Shown: in pieces, positions 45,301 to 55,786 of the stretch | Layout: every line of letters begins with the position of its first letter | How positions within the stretch are numbered: the first letter of the stretch is position 1 | Assembly (NCBI GenBank): GCA_009838075.1 | Contig: VXSG01000097.1 | Location: 98,079-162,078, forward strand | Origin: Boseongicola sp. SB0665_bin_10 | GTDB taxonomy: Bacteria; Pseudomonadota; Alphaproteobacteria; Rhodobacterales; Rhodobacteraceae | DNA: 64,000 bases | Direction of reading: 5' to 3' | Position numbers and translations under genes: made by a program | The notes under the pieces: model-generated | The model's input: only the letters and a program-made list of their open reading frames with translations | The model's database searches: none | Told to the model about the DNA's origin: nothing

Positions 45301-46068
45301 TTGGAGCGAAACGGTACCGTAGGCAAGGCACTCGAGGTGCTTGATCAGGTGGCCGACCACGGCCGTCCGGTCCGGTTTTCCGAATTGCTGGACGGGTCGC
45401 GCTTCCCGAAGGCGACGCTGTACCGGTTCCTGCAATCGCTGGTGGGTCAGGGCATGCTTGCCTATGATGCCGAGCGGCAGACCTACGTGTTGGGCCTGAG
45501 GCTGGTGCGGCTCGCGCATGCGGCTTGGCAACACTCGTCGTTGGCACCGATCGCGCGCCCTCATGTCGATGCCTTGGCTGAAGTGGTGCGGGAGGCGGTT
45601 CACCTGGCGCAGATCGATCACGGGCATGTCATCTTCGTGGACAAGCGCAAGAAGACGAACATGTTCGAGACCCTGGCCCAAACGGGCCTGATCGCGCCCA
45701 GCTACTGCACGGGTGTCGGCAAGGCCATCCTGGCGTTCCTGCCCGAGGAAACCCGCAGCGAGGCCTTGAAGATGCAGGCATTCGTGCCCTACACCCCGCA
45801 CACTCACAGGTCTCCGAGGAGTCTGTGGCCCGAACTTGACCAGATAAGGGACGAGGGCATAGCATTCGACCGGGAAGAGCATGAACAGGGCATCATCTCC
45901 GTGGCCGCGCCCATCATCCCTGACCAGAGACGCGTCGTTGGAGCGATTTCGATTGCGACATCGACGTCACGGCGGTCGCTCGACGAGTTGAGGACATTGA
46001 GTCCAACCCTGCTCGAGACGGCGTCGCGAATCGCGGCCGAGGTCCAGCCCTGGCAATTCCCCGATTAG
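45301..46068 (+). CDS. IclR-family transcriptional regulator
   Basis: 255 residues. An N-terminal winged helix (GTVGKALEVLDQVADHGRPV, FPKATLYRFLQSLVGQGML) is followed by the IclR effector-binding domain (YCTGVGKAILAFLPEE, GIAFDREEHEQGIISVAAPI). TTG 45301 is preferred: it has GGAAGCGAG just upstream and gives the usual family N-terminus; an in-frame ATG at 45274 without a ribosome site would add nine residues. It is divergent from the alpha-galactoside transporter and 12 bp before the ATPase gene, so it most likely controls both, with the sugar or a derivative as effector. Confidence 0.88.
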   Translation: MERNGTVGKALEVLDQVADHGRPVRFSELLDGSRFPKATLYRFLQSLVGQGMLAYDAERQTYVLGLRLVRLAHAAWQHSSLAPIARPHVDALAEVVREAVHLAQIDHGHVIFVDKRKKTNMFETLAQTGLIAPSYCTGVGKAILAFLPEETRSEALKMQAFVPYTPHTHRSPRSLWPELDQIRDEGIAFDREEHEQGIISVAAPIIPDQRRVVGAISIATSTSRRSLDELRTLSPTLLETASRIAAEVQPWQFPD

Positions 46069-46080
46069 AAGGAGCACCAA

Positions 46081-47136
<1,056 letters not shown>

Positions 47137-47244
47137 CGCGAACGCGTTCGTGTCGGGCCCCATGGTTTCGGCGAGTCCGTCACGCCTCAATTTGCAGCAG
47201 TCGGCACGCTCATGGCAGTTCGTTTGGGAATTCCATGCCGTTGA

Positions 47245-47264
47245 CTGGAACGTGTTCGTTCCAG
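47245..47264 (+). repeat. Perfect inverted repeat CTGGAACG-TGTT-CGTTCCAG
   Basis: An 8-bp perfect stem with a 4-nt loop, 108 bp after the ATPase stop codon. It might be the transcription end of the IclR-ATPase unit or an isolated operator; no T-run follows. Confidence 0.5.
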
Positions 47265-48253
47265 CCCTGGCTGATTTCACGGGTCGGTGAGGTGGGCAAC
47301 CCCGACGCCTCTCGCCGTGCAGACGCGTCAATCCCGGACGCCTCGTCATGTCTTCCCGCCCACGGGGCGGTCTTTCACGGGGCCATCAGCCCAAGTCCTG
47401 ATGAAGATCGGCGGGAAACCCGCCCTTCGGACAGCCGCAGACATGACACGCTCCCAGTTTCAGTCAACGATATGATCCCCGATCGTTTCGCTTGCCCGTC
47501 GCCAAGTGATGCGAATTTGCAGGAGCGCAAGGCGGGGGGGGGGACGCGCTGAAAACTGCTGCGAGACTTCCGCGATGCTCGCAGCTTGTGCCGTCCAGCC
47601 TGTTGCCGGCAATCGTTCCGGGACCCGCGCCTGAACTGGCGGGATCGGACAGTTGGCGTGGGCATGACCCTGTCGTGCTTGGCCGGTCGGGCGTGCCGGG
47701 ATCGTCGTTGGCGAAGTCGTCCGAAAGTTGGTCATTCTGGATGTCACCAACTGTGACGGGGCCCAGGTCTTGGCGCGCCGCAGGGCGATCCGCCGGCATC
47801 TCGGTTTCCGGAGTTTTCAGGGTCGCCCGGAACGAATGCCCGGTGCCATGGACGCGGCACGGGCCTTGTTCGGCAACGAATGGCCGGTCCGCGGCTTGCG
47901 CTGCGCGATGCTGGCCATGCGATCGTTTCTGCGCCCGGAGTTGCGCCGAGCGCCCGGCATCGAGATCCTGGTCAATGTTGCCGCCGGTTCGTGCTACGGG
48001 TGCCCCGACCGCATCTCAGGCTGGCGGTGCCAGGCCGGCATTGACTCAGCGGCATTGCTCACGAATTGCAGGGCGCCTGGCGCCGCCGCAACCAAACTTG
48101 CGGCTGGCCGTGAAGAATCTCCTGCAGGCAGGCTCGCTCCCCCGATTCGCTGAGAGCACAGGGCATGGGTGATGGCGGCTGCTTTGGCGCCGATCCTGGT
48201 CTTGTCGCTGCAAACGGGCTCCGAAAATGGAACTTTGCTGGATTTGGGCTTGC

Positions 48254-48267
48254 CGAAACCGGTTTCG
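48254..48267 (+). promoter_or_regulatory. LacI-type operator before the LacI gene
   Basis: CGAAACCGGTTTCG is a perfect 14-bp palindrome with the central CG typical of LacI-family operators. It lies 39 bp before the start codon of the LacI-type regulator, where bound repressor would block its own operon. Confidence 0.75.
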
Positions 48268-48306
48268 TAATCAATTCTCCTGATTCGGGGAGTCAGCGAC
48301 CTGGTC

Positions 48307-49407
48307 ATGCCGAACACGAAAACCGCCATATTATCGACGTCGCCTCGAGTCAGGATTTCCGATGTTGCGGACGCCCTTGGCGTCACCAAGGGCACGGTCA
48401 GCCGCGCGCTCAACGACTATCCTGACATTTCCGAGACGACGCGGCGGCGCGTCAGGCGAACGGCGGAGGCGATGGGCTATCGCCCCCTGGCGCAGGCCCA
48501 GGGAATACGAACCGGCCGGACGCGAACCTTGGGGCTGGTACTCCAAACCGACATTGAGGGTGCGCAGCGGCCGTTCCTTTCGGATTTCCTCGCAGGCATC
48601 ACGGGAGCCGCCAGCGCCGAGTTCTGGACGCTGACGGTTGCGACGTCGGCGGGCGGGGGGGAAATGCTCTCGACGCTCCAGCGGCTGGTCAACGAACGCA
48701 AGTCCGACGGTTTCATATTGCCCCGGACCCTCTCGGAGGACGAGAGGATGAAGCTCCTGAGGGAGCTTGAAGTCCCTTTCGTGCTATATGGAAGGGTTGC
48801 CGATCCTGACCGCTGCGCATGGTTCGACATTCTTGGCGAGGAAGCGATGCGAGACGCGGTTCTCCGACTCGCCAGTCACGGGCACCGACGGATTGGATTT
48901 GTGAACGGGGCAGCGGCCTACAACTTCAGCCAACTGCGCAAGGAAGGGTTCCGCGCCGGCATGGCTGATGCTGGCCTGGCGGTGGACGAGACTCTCATGA
49001 CCGGTGAGGCAATGTCCCGAAATGCAGGCAGGGAAGCCACGTGCCGCCTTCTCGCTTCGGCAGATCCACCGACAGCCATAGTCTTTGCGGTGGATCTTGC
49101 GGCGCTGGGCGCATATGACGCCGCGCGGTCCGCCGGCCTCGCGGTCGGCAGCGACATTTCGGTCATCAGCTATGACGGCATTCCGGAAGGCGGCTGGGCC
49201 CGTCCACCCCTGACAACGTTCAGCGTTGACAGCCGGATGGCCGGCGAGCGCCTGGCACGCATCCTGATCCGCCGCATCAGGGGAGAGGATCCCGAAAGCC
49301 TGCGCGAGACGGCGCTGGCTGAACTGCAGCCAGGCGGCTCGGACGGGCCGCCTGCAATGACAAGCGAAGAAATTGCCGGCCGCGCCGCTGCGGCTGGAAT
49401 GAGGTGA
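48307..49407 (+). CDS. LacI-family transcriptional regulator, system 2
   Basis: 366 residues. N-terminal LacI helix-turn-helix VRISDVADALGVTKGTVSRALND with the hinge helix region MGYRPLAQAQGIRTGRTRTLG, then a periplasmic-binding-protein-like effector domain (GFILPRTLSEDE, LASHGHRRIGFVNG, ISVISYDGIPEGGWARPPLTT). Start ATG 48307 gives the standard N-terminus; the ribosome site is weak. First gene of the second sugar operon, 29 bp before the binding-protein gene, and preceded by a perfect palindrome that is probably its own operator, so the operon is likely self-repressed until the sugar appears. Confidence 0.93.
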   Translation: MPNTKTAILSTSPRVRISDVADALGVTKGTVSRALNDYPDISETTRRRVRRTAEAMGYRPLAQAQGIRTGRTRTLGLVLQTDIEGAQRPFLSDFLAGITGAASAEFWTLTVATSAGGGEMLSTLQRLVNERKSDGFILPRTLSEDERMKLLRELEVPFVLYGRVADPDRCAWFDILGEEAMRDAVLRLASHGHRRIGFVNGAAAYNFSQLRKEGFRAGMADAGLAVDETLMTGEAMSRNAGREATCRLLASADPPTAIVFAVDLAALGAYDAARSAGLAVGSDISVISYDGIPEGGWARPPLTTFSVDSRMAGERLARILIRRIRGEDPESLRETALAELQPGGSDGPPAMTSEEIAGRAAAAGMR

Positions 49408-49436
49408 ACCTGAACAAGACACCAAAGGAGGAAACC

Positions 49437-50795
49437 ATGTCTTACAAACTTCACCACTCGGGTACCGGATTGATGGCGGCTGCCGCTCTTGGCCTTGTGC
49501 TGGGCGCGACGGCCGCGTCGGCCGACATCCGTTTCTGGACCACGGAGACCCAGCCCGCGCGCCTGGAACGCCAGCAGAAGATGGCTGACGACTTCATGGC
49601 CAAGACGGGCATTGGCGTCGAAGTCATTCCGGTAGAGGAAAAGGATCTCGGCACGCGGGCCACCGCCGCGTTCGCGGCGGGCGATCTGCCGGACGTGATC
49701 TACCACCCGCTGCAGTACGCGCTGCCCTGGACCGAAGCCGGCATCCTTGATCCCGAGGCGGCCAACGAAGTGGTCGAGGCGCTGGGAACGGGAACGTTCG
49801 CTCCCGGACCGCTGAACATGGCGATGTCCGGCGGGAACGTCGTCGCCGTGCCGGTCGACGGCTGGACGCAGATGGTGGTCTATCGCCGCGATCTCTTCGA
49901 GGAGAACGGCCTTGAGCCGCCGACCTCGTATGCAAACGTGATTGCGGCCATCGAAAAACTGCACAACCCGCCGGAGATGTTCGGTTTCGTCGCGCCGACG
50001 AAGGTGGACGAGGGCTATATGGGTCAAGTGCTTGAGCACATTCTATTGGCCAATGGTGCCTCGCCCGTGGATTCGAGCGGCTTCACCGGATTCGACGAGG
50101 CACGGACCGTGGAGGCGCTGGAGTTCTACAAGGCCATCGCCGAAGCATCGCCCCCGGGTGAGCTTTTCTGGGATCAGGCGCGGACGGTCTTCTTTGCCGG
50201 TCAGACGGCGATGATAATCTGGTCGCCCTTCATCCTGGACGAGATGGCAGGCCTTCGCGACAGTGCGCCGCCGACCATCAACGATGACCCGATGACACGA
50301 GAGCTTGCCTCGAAGGCCGGCATCGTCACCAACTTCGCGGGCCCGTCGAACGCTGACGGCGCGGCGTGGGCCGACGCACGCTATTTCGGGATCACCGCCG
50401 ATGCCGACATCGAGGAGGCGCAGAAATTCATCGAATATTCGATGAACGACGGTTACACCTCGACCCTGGCCATCGCTCCGGAAGGCAAGTTCCCGATTCG
50501 CCGCGGCAGTTCTCCCGGGTCAACGGACTTCGTGGAAGCGTGGTCAATGCTTGACGTGGGTGTCGACCGCCGGGCCCCGCTGGGCGAACTCTATCCGCAG
50601 GACATGATCGACGAGATCGTCGGCGGTCTTGACGTCGGCCAGCGCTGGGGCGTCGCCGAGGGCCAGCTTGCCTTGGCGTCCAAGATCATCAACAGCCAGG
50701 CAATAAACCGTGTCTTCCGCCGTTACTTCGACGGGGAAATCGGTGCGGCTGATGCCGTCAAGGCGCTCAACGACGAACTTGCGTCAATCAACTGA
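49437..50795 (+). CDS. Sugar ABC transporter substrate-binding protein, system 2
   Basis: 452 residues of the family-1 sugar-binding proteins, periplasmic. The signal peptide ends ASA-DI. The mature start IRFWTTETQPARLERQQKMADDFMAKTG and DLPDVIYHPLQYALPW, PVDGWTQMVVYRRDLFEENG are typical. ATG 49437 is preceded by a perfect AAAGGAGG. It follows the LacI gene and is separated from the permease gene by a strong hairpin. The ligand is unknown; the operon glycosidase points to a glycosylglycerate-like or other short glycoside. Confidence 0.93.
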   Translation: MSYKLHHSGTGLMAAAALGLVLGATAASADIRFWTTETQPARLERQQKMADDFMAKTGIGVEVIPVEEKDLGTRATAAFAAGDLPDVIYHPLQYALPWTEAGILDPEAANEVVEALGTGTFAPGPLNMAMSGGNVVAVPVDGWTQMVVYRRDLFEENGLEPPTSYANVIAAIEKLHNPPEMFGFVAPTKVDEGYMGQVLEHILLANGASPVDSSGFTGFDEARTVEALEFYKAIAEASPPGELFWDQARTVFFAGQTAMIIWSPFILDEMAGLRDSAPPTINDDPMTRELASKAGIVTNFAGPSNADGAAWADARYFGITADADIEEAQKFIEYSMNDGYTSTLAIAPEGKFPIRRGSSPGSTDFVEAWSMLDVGVDRRAPLGELYPQDMIDEIVGGLDVGQRWGVAEGQLALASKIINSQAINRVFRRYFDGEIGAADAVKALNDELASIN

Positions 50796-50803
50796 GCCAA
50801 GCC

Positions 50804-50832
50804 GGCGGCCCTGGAAGACCTCCGGGGCCGCC
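50804..50832 (+). promoter_or_regulatory. Stem-loop between binding-protein and permease genes, system 2
   Basis: GGCGGCCCTGGA (50804-50815), loop AGACC, TCCGGGGCCGCC (50821-50832): a 12-bp stem with one G-U pair, 8 nt after the binding-protein stop codon. No T-run follows. As in system 1, it would favour a high ratio of binding protein to permease. Confidence 0.65.
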
Positions 50833-50856
50833 GCAAGATACCGGAAGAATGGCACC

Positions 50857-52098
50857 ATGGGTGATACCGGAACCTCAGGACCGCCGCGAACGATCGGACC
50901 GCTTCAGAAGCGCGAAGTCCGGCTTGCCTGGTCCTTGCTGTTTCCGACCATAGCCATTGTCTCCGCCGTCGTTGTCCTGCCGCTGCTCGCGATCTTCTGG
51001 ATCAGCTTCAAGCCGATCGGCCTTGCCGATTTGCGGCCTCCGGGCCCGGTTGTCCGGGAGGCGCTGAGGGGTGCGGGCGAAGAGGCCAGAATCGAGTACC
51101 GTGTACGCAACTCGTCGCAATCGGAAGCCATCAACGGCGTCACGTTGAGTGACGTCGTTCCGGACGGTGTCACCGTGCGGGAACTGGATGAGCGCTGCGA
51201 GATTTCGGGTCTCCGGATCAACTGCGTCATTGGCGAACTGGAGGGCGGCGCACGGGATCGCATATCGGTATTTGTGACCATACGTGGCGACGAAGCGGCT
51301 GCGGAAGCTGCCATCGAGGATTCTGAACCCGCCATGACGGGTTCAGGCAAGAACATCCTCACGAACCTTGAGTTCACGCTCGCGAACTTTGCCAAGATTT
51401 TCGACGGCAAGGAGTTTTGGGGCGTTCTTGGCGCGACCTTGTTCTACACCGTCTTCGGAACCGTCGGCGCCCTGGTTGTCGGGCTGTTCGCCGCCATGCT
51501 TCTCAACAGGGAATTCCGGGGGCAGGGCGTGCTGCGCGGTCTCTATCTTTTTCCTTACGTGGCGCCAGTCATTGCCGTGGCGTTTGCCTGGGTCATCCTG
51601 CTGGATCCGTTTTCGGGATCGGTCAACGAACTCCTTGTGCAGATGGGTGTCGTCGACGAGAAGATCAATTTCTTCGGGGATCGGCCGCTCGCGCTGATCA
51701 TGGTGACGGTCTTTGAGATCTGGCGGTACTTCCCGCTCTCGTTTCTTTTCATTCTTGCACGAATGCAGTCAATCGATTCGGACATGTACGAGGCGGCCGA
51801 CATGGACGGCGCTTCACCGTTCCAGAAATTTTGGTATCTGGGCCTGCCTCAGTTGCTTGGCATTCTCTCGGTCCTGTTCCTTCTTCGTTTCATTTGGACC
51901 TTCAACAAGTTCGACGACATCTTTCTGTTGACCGGCGGAAACGCAGGAACGCGCACGTTGACGGTCAACGTCTACGAACAGGCGTTCGCAGTATCCAACA
52001 TCGGCGCCGGCGCGGCCGTTGCGGTCGTGATCTTCTTCTGCCTGCTCCTGTTCGCCTATGTCTTCTTCCGCACGATGAGCCAGGAGGAAGGGCTGTGA
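50857..52098 (+). CDS. Sugar ABC permease (MalF type) with DUF11-like periplasmic insertion
   Basis: 413 residues, about 100 more than usual. After the first helix (residues ~26-48) an inserted domain at ~60-160 has the DUF11 pattern: EEARIEYRVRNSS, LSDVVPDGVTVRE, then C114 and C123 (CEISGLRINC) and IGELEGGARDRISVFV. Position-wise it lies in the first periplasmic loop, where it could meet the binding protein. The remaining five helices are normal, with the EAA loop EAADMDGASPFQKFWYLGLP. ATG 50857 has GGAAGAA upstream. Second permease gene follows after 112 bp. Confidence 0.9.
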   Translation: MGDTGTSGPPRTIGPLQKREVRLAWSLLFPTIAIVSAVVVLPLLAIFWISFKPIGLADLRPPGPVVREALRGAGEEARIEYRVRNSSQSEAINGVTLSDVVPDGVTVRELDERCEISGLRINCVIGELEGGARDRISVFVTIRGDEAAAEAAIEDSEPAMTGSGKNILTNLEFTLANFAKIFDGKEFWGVLGATLFYTVFGTVGALVVGLFAAMLLNREFRGQGVLRGLYLFPYVAPVIAVAFAWVILLDPFSGSVNELLVQMGVVDEKINFFGDRPLALIMVTVFEIWRYFPLSFLFILARMQSIDSDMYEAADMDGASPFQKFWYLGLPQLLGILSVLFLLRFIWTFNKFDDIFLLTGGNAGTRTLTVNVYEQAFAVSNIGAGAAVAVVIFFCLLLFAYVFFRTMSQEEGL

Positions 52099-52210
52099 GA
52101 CGATTGCTGAACACGCGAGTCGGGATGCCCTCGATTGCCGCAACTTTCCGGCCCGGGGGAACATTTCTTCTTCATCGGCTCGTTGGCATGCACACTTCAG
52201 GTGGCAGGCC

Positions 52211-53443
52211 ATGCACGTGTTGAGATACGGATACGTGGCTGGGCCGCTCATCGGTGCCTTCTGGGCTCCGGTGATGGCCATCGTTGCCTGCATTACCGTC
52301 AGTTTCCTGACTGGCGAAGGGCTGAGACCGACCTTGATTCCCTGCGCGGCACTGGGCTTCTGGCTCGGGTATGCCGGGCTCCCGGCACGCGGCCGCGAAC
52401 TCGCGCCGCGGCTCGTGAGGGCGGGACTGCTTGCCGTGGTTCCGGCGCTTGCAATCTTGCTTCTCGGCTCGGCGATCGTGCCGGCGGCGGACGCGACGCC
52501 CGTCCATGCGGTGGCGCTCGCCTGGGTGATATTCGTTCTGGCCTCCGTTTGGCCCGTGCGCGCGATGCTGCGCCCGCTTCCGCATGGCCGCGCCACAAGG
52601 CATGAGTTCGAGGAGGCCGTGATCAGGTTCCTGACCGGCTTCGGTTACGTCTTCTTCACCGCAATCGTGGCGGTTCCGTTTTATGTCATGGTGATGACAA
52701 GCCTGAAGAACCAGTCGGAGCTTCTTCAGAACCCGCTTGATTTCACGATAGACCTTTCCAAGGGCTGGGAGCTGCTTCGGAGCTATCAGGAACTGTTCGC
52801 CGATTTCAATTTCGGGAGCTATCTCTGGACCTCGTTCTACATCTCGGTGATCACTGTCCTTCTGACGCTCCTGTTTTCCGTGCCCGGCGCCTACGCGGTG
52901 GCACGCCTCAGGTTCAAGGGGCAGAAGGCTTTCTCCCGATCGATTCTGCTCATTTACATGGTGCCGATGATTGTTCTCGCGCTTCCCATCTACATCGCGT
53001 TCTCAATGGCAGGACTCCGGAACACCGTGATCGGGATTTTGCTGATATACCCGGTCACGACAATTCCCGTGGCTCTCTACATGCTGCAGGGATACTTCAG
53101 GGGTCTGCCAGCCGAGGTTGAGGAAGCGGGGTTGATGGACGGCCTGAACCGATTGCAGGTGATCTGGAAGATCACGCTTCCGCTTGCATTGCCCGCGCTG
53201 GCAAGCGTGAGCCTCTATGTCTTCATGATTGCCTGGAACGAATTTCTTCTGGCTTTCATGCTGCTTGACGATCCGTCCAAGTTCACGTTGACACGCGGCA
53301 TCGCCTCGCTCGACAGCTCGGAAGTTCCACGACAGCACCTGATGGCCGGCGCCGTGATCTCGACCGTTCCGATCATGACACTGTTTCTCGGGTTGGAAAG
53401 ATTCATGACGAAGGGCCTGACCGCGGGGTCGGTCAAGGGATGA
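52211..53443 (+). CDS. Sugar ABC permease (MalG type) with N-terminal four-helix extension
   Basis: 410 residues, about 130 more than usual. The extra N-terminus holds four hydrophobic segments (residues ~7-33, 42-57, 72-91 and 98-115) with a short basic loop before the ordinary MalG part begins near EEAVIRFLTGFGYVFF. The core has six helices and the EAA loop EEAGLMDGLNRLQVIWKITLP. ATG 52211 has AGGTGG upstream. Its stop overlaps the glycosidase start by 4 nt (ATGA). The role of the extension is unknown; it is not a known transporter domain to me. Confidence 0.9.
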   Translation: MHVLRYGYVAGPLIGAFWAPVMAIVACITVSFLTGEGLRPTLIPCAALGFWLGYAGLPARGRELAPRLVRAGLLAVVPALAILLLGSAIVPAADATPVHAVALAWVIFVLASVWPVRAMLRPLPHGRATRHEFEEAVIRFLTGFGYVFFTAIVAVPFYVMVMTSLKNQSELLQNPLDFTIDLSKGWELLRSYQELFADFNFGSYLWTSFYISVITVLLTLLFSVPGAYAVARLRFKGQKAFSRSILLIYMVPMIVLALPIYIAFSMAGLRNTVIGILLIYPVTTIPVALYMLQGYFRGLPAEVEEAGLMDGLNRLQVIWKITLPLALPALASVSLYVFMIAWNEFLLAFMLLDDPSKFTLTRGIASLDSSEVPRQHLMAGAVISTVPIMTLFLGLERFMTKGLTAGSVKG

Positions 53444-54708
53444 CCGGACACGACCATATCGCGCGTGACGAGCAGGCGCGGGCAATCCTCCGAGGAAATG
53501 ACCGGGGAGGATACACCGTGCCGACCGCTGGTCTCTATCCCTATCAATGGAACTGGGATTCGGCCTTTGCCGCAATGGGCTTCGCGACGTTTGACATGGA
53601 AAGGGCCCGCACCGAAATCGATACGTTGCTTGCCGGCCAATGGTCCAGCGGGATGGTGCCGCACATACTCTTTCATGGCCACGATCCCGGGTATTTTCCG
53701 GGCCCCGAGATCTGGGGTCGGGGGAGGGGGCCGATTCGCTCCTCCGGCATCAGCCAGCCTCCGGTGGCGGCGACGGTCGTTCGAGACATCTGGGAGGCAG
53801 ACCGTCCCGGAGGAGAGGCGTGGCTGCGTGCCCAGTTCCCGAGGCTGAAGGCCTGGCACCGCTGGTTCATGGAGTGGCGCACCGACGAACACGGTGCGAT
53901 CTTCGTCACTCATCCTTGGGAAGCGGGCAGGGACAATTGCCTTGATTGGGACGAAGCCATGGCCGCGATCAATCCTGTCGGGGTCGGCGACTATGCGCGG
54001 TGCGACACATCCCATGTCGATCCCGAGATGCGGCCGACCAAGGAAGACTATGACCGGTATGTCTGGCTGGTGCAGCGCGGACGGCGGCTGGGCTGGGACG
54101 ATGCCGCGCTTGCCCGCGACTTGCCGTTTTGCGTCTCGGATCCGACGATGACCCTGATCCTTTTGAGGGCCAATCGTGATCTGGCGACCCTAGGCGCTGA
54201 TCTTGGCGAGGACATCTCCGAAGTAGAGAACTGGACGTCGCGTCTAGAGGGCGGCGCCAATTGGCTCAAGAACCCCGAGCTTGGCATGTTTGACGCTGTC
54301 AACCTGAATTCCGGTGTTCGAACAGGCAACCTGACCAGTGCCTCCTTCCTGTGCTGGTACGGAGGGCTAGACGATGACTGGATGCTTGGCGCGCTCAACA
54401 CGGCCTTCGATGTCTGCCGCTACCCCGTGCCGAGCCAGGATGCAACATCCCGCGGATTTGATCCCAAGCGCTATTGGCGTGGGCCCACATGGGCGGTCAT
54501 GAACGCGTTGATTGCCCGAGGTTTGAAGGACACGAACCATGTCGCCGAAGCCAGGCGGCTGCGTGACGTCACCCGGAAACTCATCGCGTCGCACGGTTTC
54601 GCCGAGTATTTCGATCCCATGTCCGGCGCACCTGCCGGTGGGGGAACATTCACTTGGACGGCGGCGGTCTGGTTGGCCTGGGCTTCGCCGTCAGCGGGAG
54701 GGGAGTGA
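53440..54708 (+). CDS. GH63-type glycosidase (mannosyl-/glucosylglycerate hydrolase-like)
   Basis: 422 residues, an (alpha/alpha)6 barrel protein of the MGH1/GH63 kind. Signatures are [46 protein letters not shown] and [14 protein letters not shown], all of which line the catalytic cleft in mannosylglycerate and glucosylglycerate hydrolases. No signal peptide, so it works in the cytoplasm. It is embedded between the permease and ATPase genes with overlapping start/stop codons (ATGA and TGATG), so the transported solute is very probably its substrate. Trehalase-like or glucosidase activity is the alternative. Confidence 0.82.
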   Translation: MTGHDHIARDEQARAILRGNDRGGYTVPTAGLYPYQWNWDSAFAAMGFATFDMERARTEIDTLLAGQWSSGMVPHILFHGHDPGYFPGPEIWGRGRGPIRSSGISQPPVAATVVRDIWEADRPGGEAWLRAQFPRLKAWHRWFMEWRTDEHGAIFVTHPWEAGRDNCLDWDEAMAAINPVGVGDYARCDTSHVDPEMRPTKEDYDRYVWLVQRGRRLGWDDAALARDLPFCVSDPTMTLILLRANRDLATLGADLGEDISEVENWTSRLEGGANWLKNPELGMFDAVNLNSGVRTGNLTSASFLCWYGGLDDDWMLGALNTAFDVCRYPVPSQDATSRGFDPKRYWRGPTWAVMNALIARGLKDTNHVAEARRLRDVTRKLIASHGFAEYFDPMSGAPAGGGTFTWTAAVWLAWASPSAGGE

Positions 54709-55754
54709 TGGGCGCGATAGCTCTTCAGGCGATCGAGAAGTGGTTTGGCGAGCTTCAGGTCATAAAGGGCCTGGATCTGGAAATAACGGATGGCGAGTTC
54801 GTGGTGTTCGTCGGACCTTCCGGCTGTGGAAAGTCCACGCTCCTGCGAATGATCGGCGGCCTCGAGGAGATCAGCCGCGGGAAGCTCTTGATCGATGGCG
54901 AGGACAAGTCAGCGGACCCGCCGTCGAAACGCGGCCTTACCATGGTGTTCCAGTCCTACGCGCTGTATCCGCATATGAGCGTGCGCGAAAACATGGGATT
55001 TTCTCTGAAGACCGCTGGCGCGCCGCGGGCGGAGATCGATTCGAAGGTGAACGAGGCTGCACGGATCCTGAAGCTGGACGCGTTTCTCGACCGTCGGCCG
55101 AAGACACTTTCGGGAGGCCAGCGGCAGCGTGTCGCCATCGGACGCTCGATCGTGCGTGATCCAACCGCCTTCCTGTTTGACGAGCCGTTGTCCAACCTCG
55201 ACGCCGCGCTCCGGGTAGAGATGCGCTACGAGATCGCCAAGTTGCACCAATCGCTCCGTCGCACGATGATTTACGTCACCCATGATCAGGTCGAGGCAAT
55301 GACGCTTGCAGACCGGATCGTGGTTCTCGAGTTCGGCAGGATCGCGCAGGTTGGAACGCCGCGTGAGTTGTATCGGCGACCCGCCAACCTGTTCGTTGCC
55401 CAGTTCATCGGTTCGCCGAAGATGAACGTCTTGGAATGCAGCACGTCGAACGGGTCGTTCAGCCTGTCCGGCGGAAGGGGTGGCCAATTCACGGGAAAGC
55501 GTCCTGCCACGAAGATCGGCATTCGGCCCGAGCATGTCGAGATTGGGCCTGAAGGGGCGGGCATACTGGACGGCACGGTGGATGTGCTGGAATATCTTGG
55601 AGCCGATACGTATCTGATAGTGGATGGCGGCTCGGCCGGACAGATCACGATCCGGGCGAGCGGAGAGACGGAATTGGGCATTGGCGACCGGATCGGTGTC
55701 GTCGCGCCGGAGAACCGCCTTCACTTCTTTGACGAGATGGGACAGGCCGTCTGA
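54708..55754 (+). CDS. Sugar ABC transporter ATP-binding protein, system 2 (UgpC type)
   Basis: 348 residues. CUT1 ATPase with Walker [10 protein letters not shown], signature [16 protein letters not shown], Walker [13 protein letters not shown] and switch [11 protein letters not shown], plus a C-terminal TOBE domain ([14 protein letters not shown]). ATG 54708 overlaps the glycosidase stop by 1 nt and has GGGAGGGGAG upstream. Last gene of the plus-strand operon that begins with the LacI regulator; convergent with the DUF882 gene 32 bp on. Confidence 0.94.
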   Translation: MGAIALQAIEKWFGELQVIKGLDLEITDGEFVVFVGPSGCGKSTLLRMIGGLEEISRGKLLIDGEDKSADPPSKRGLTMVFQSYALYPHMSVRENMGFSLKTAGAPRAEIDSKVNEAARILKLDAFLDRRPKTLSGGQRQRVAIGRSIVRDPTAFLFDEPLSNLDAALRVEMRYEIAKLHQSLRRTMIYVTHDQVEAMTLADRIVVLEFGRIAQVGTPRELYRRPANLFVAQFIGSPKMNVLECSTSNGSFSLSGGRGGQFTGKRPATKIGIRPEHVEIGPEGAGILDGTVDVLEYLGADTYLIVDGGSAGQITIRASGETELGIGDRIGVVAPENRLHFFDEMGQAV

Positions 55755-55786
55755 CCGCCGTCAGTATCGAATTACTCGAAGAAAGC

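Larger units (their letters stand above)
47137..48306. other. Intergenic region between the two sugar ABC systems (1170 bp)
   Basis: No gene supported over more than a kilobase. It contains a perfect 20-bp inverted repeat (47245-47264), a run of ten G (47534-47543) and, at its right end, the LacI-type palindrome 48254-48267. Reading frames on both strands show no family features; a degraded gene is possible. Confidence 0.5.

Noticed and set aside
47588..48172. A 194-residue plus-strand frame in the large gap before the LacI gene
   Set aside because: Composition of a random GC-rich frame; no motif, and overlapping frames are equally open.
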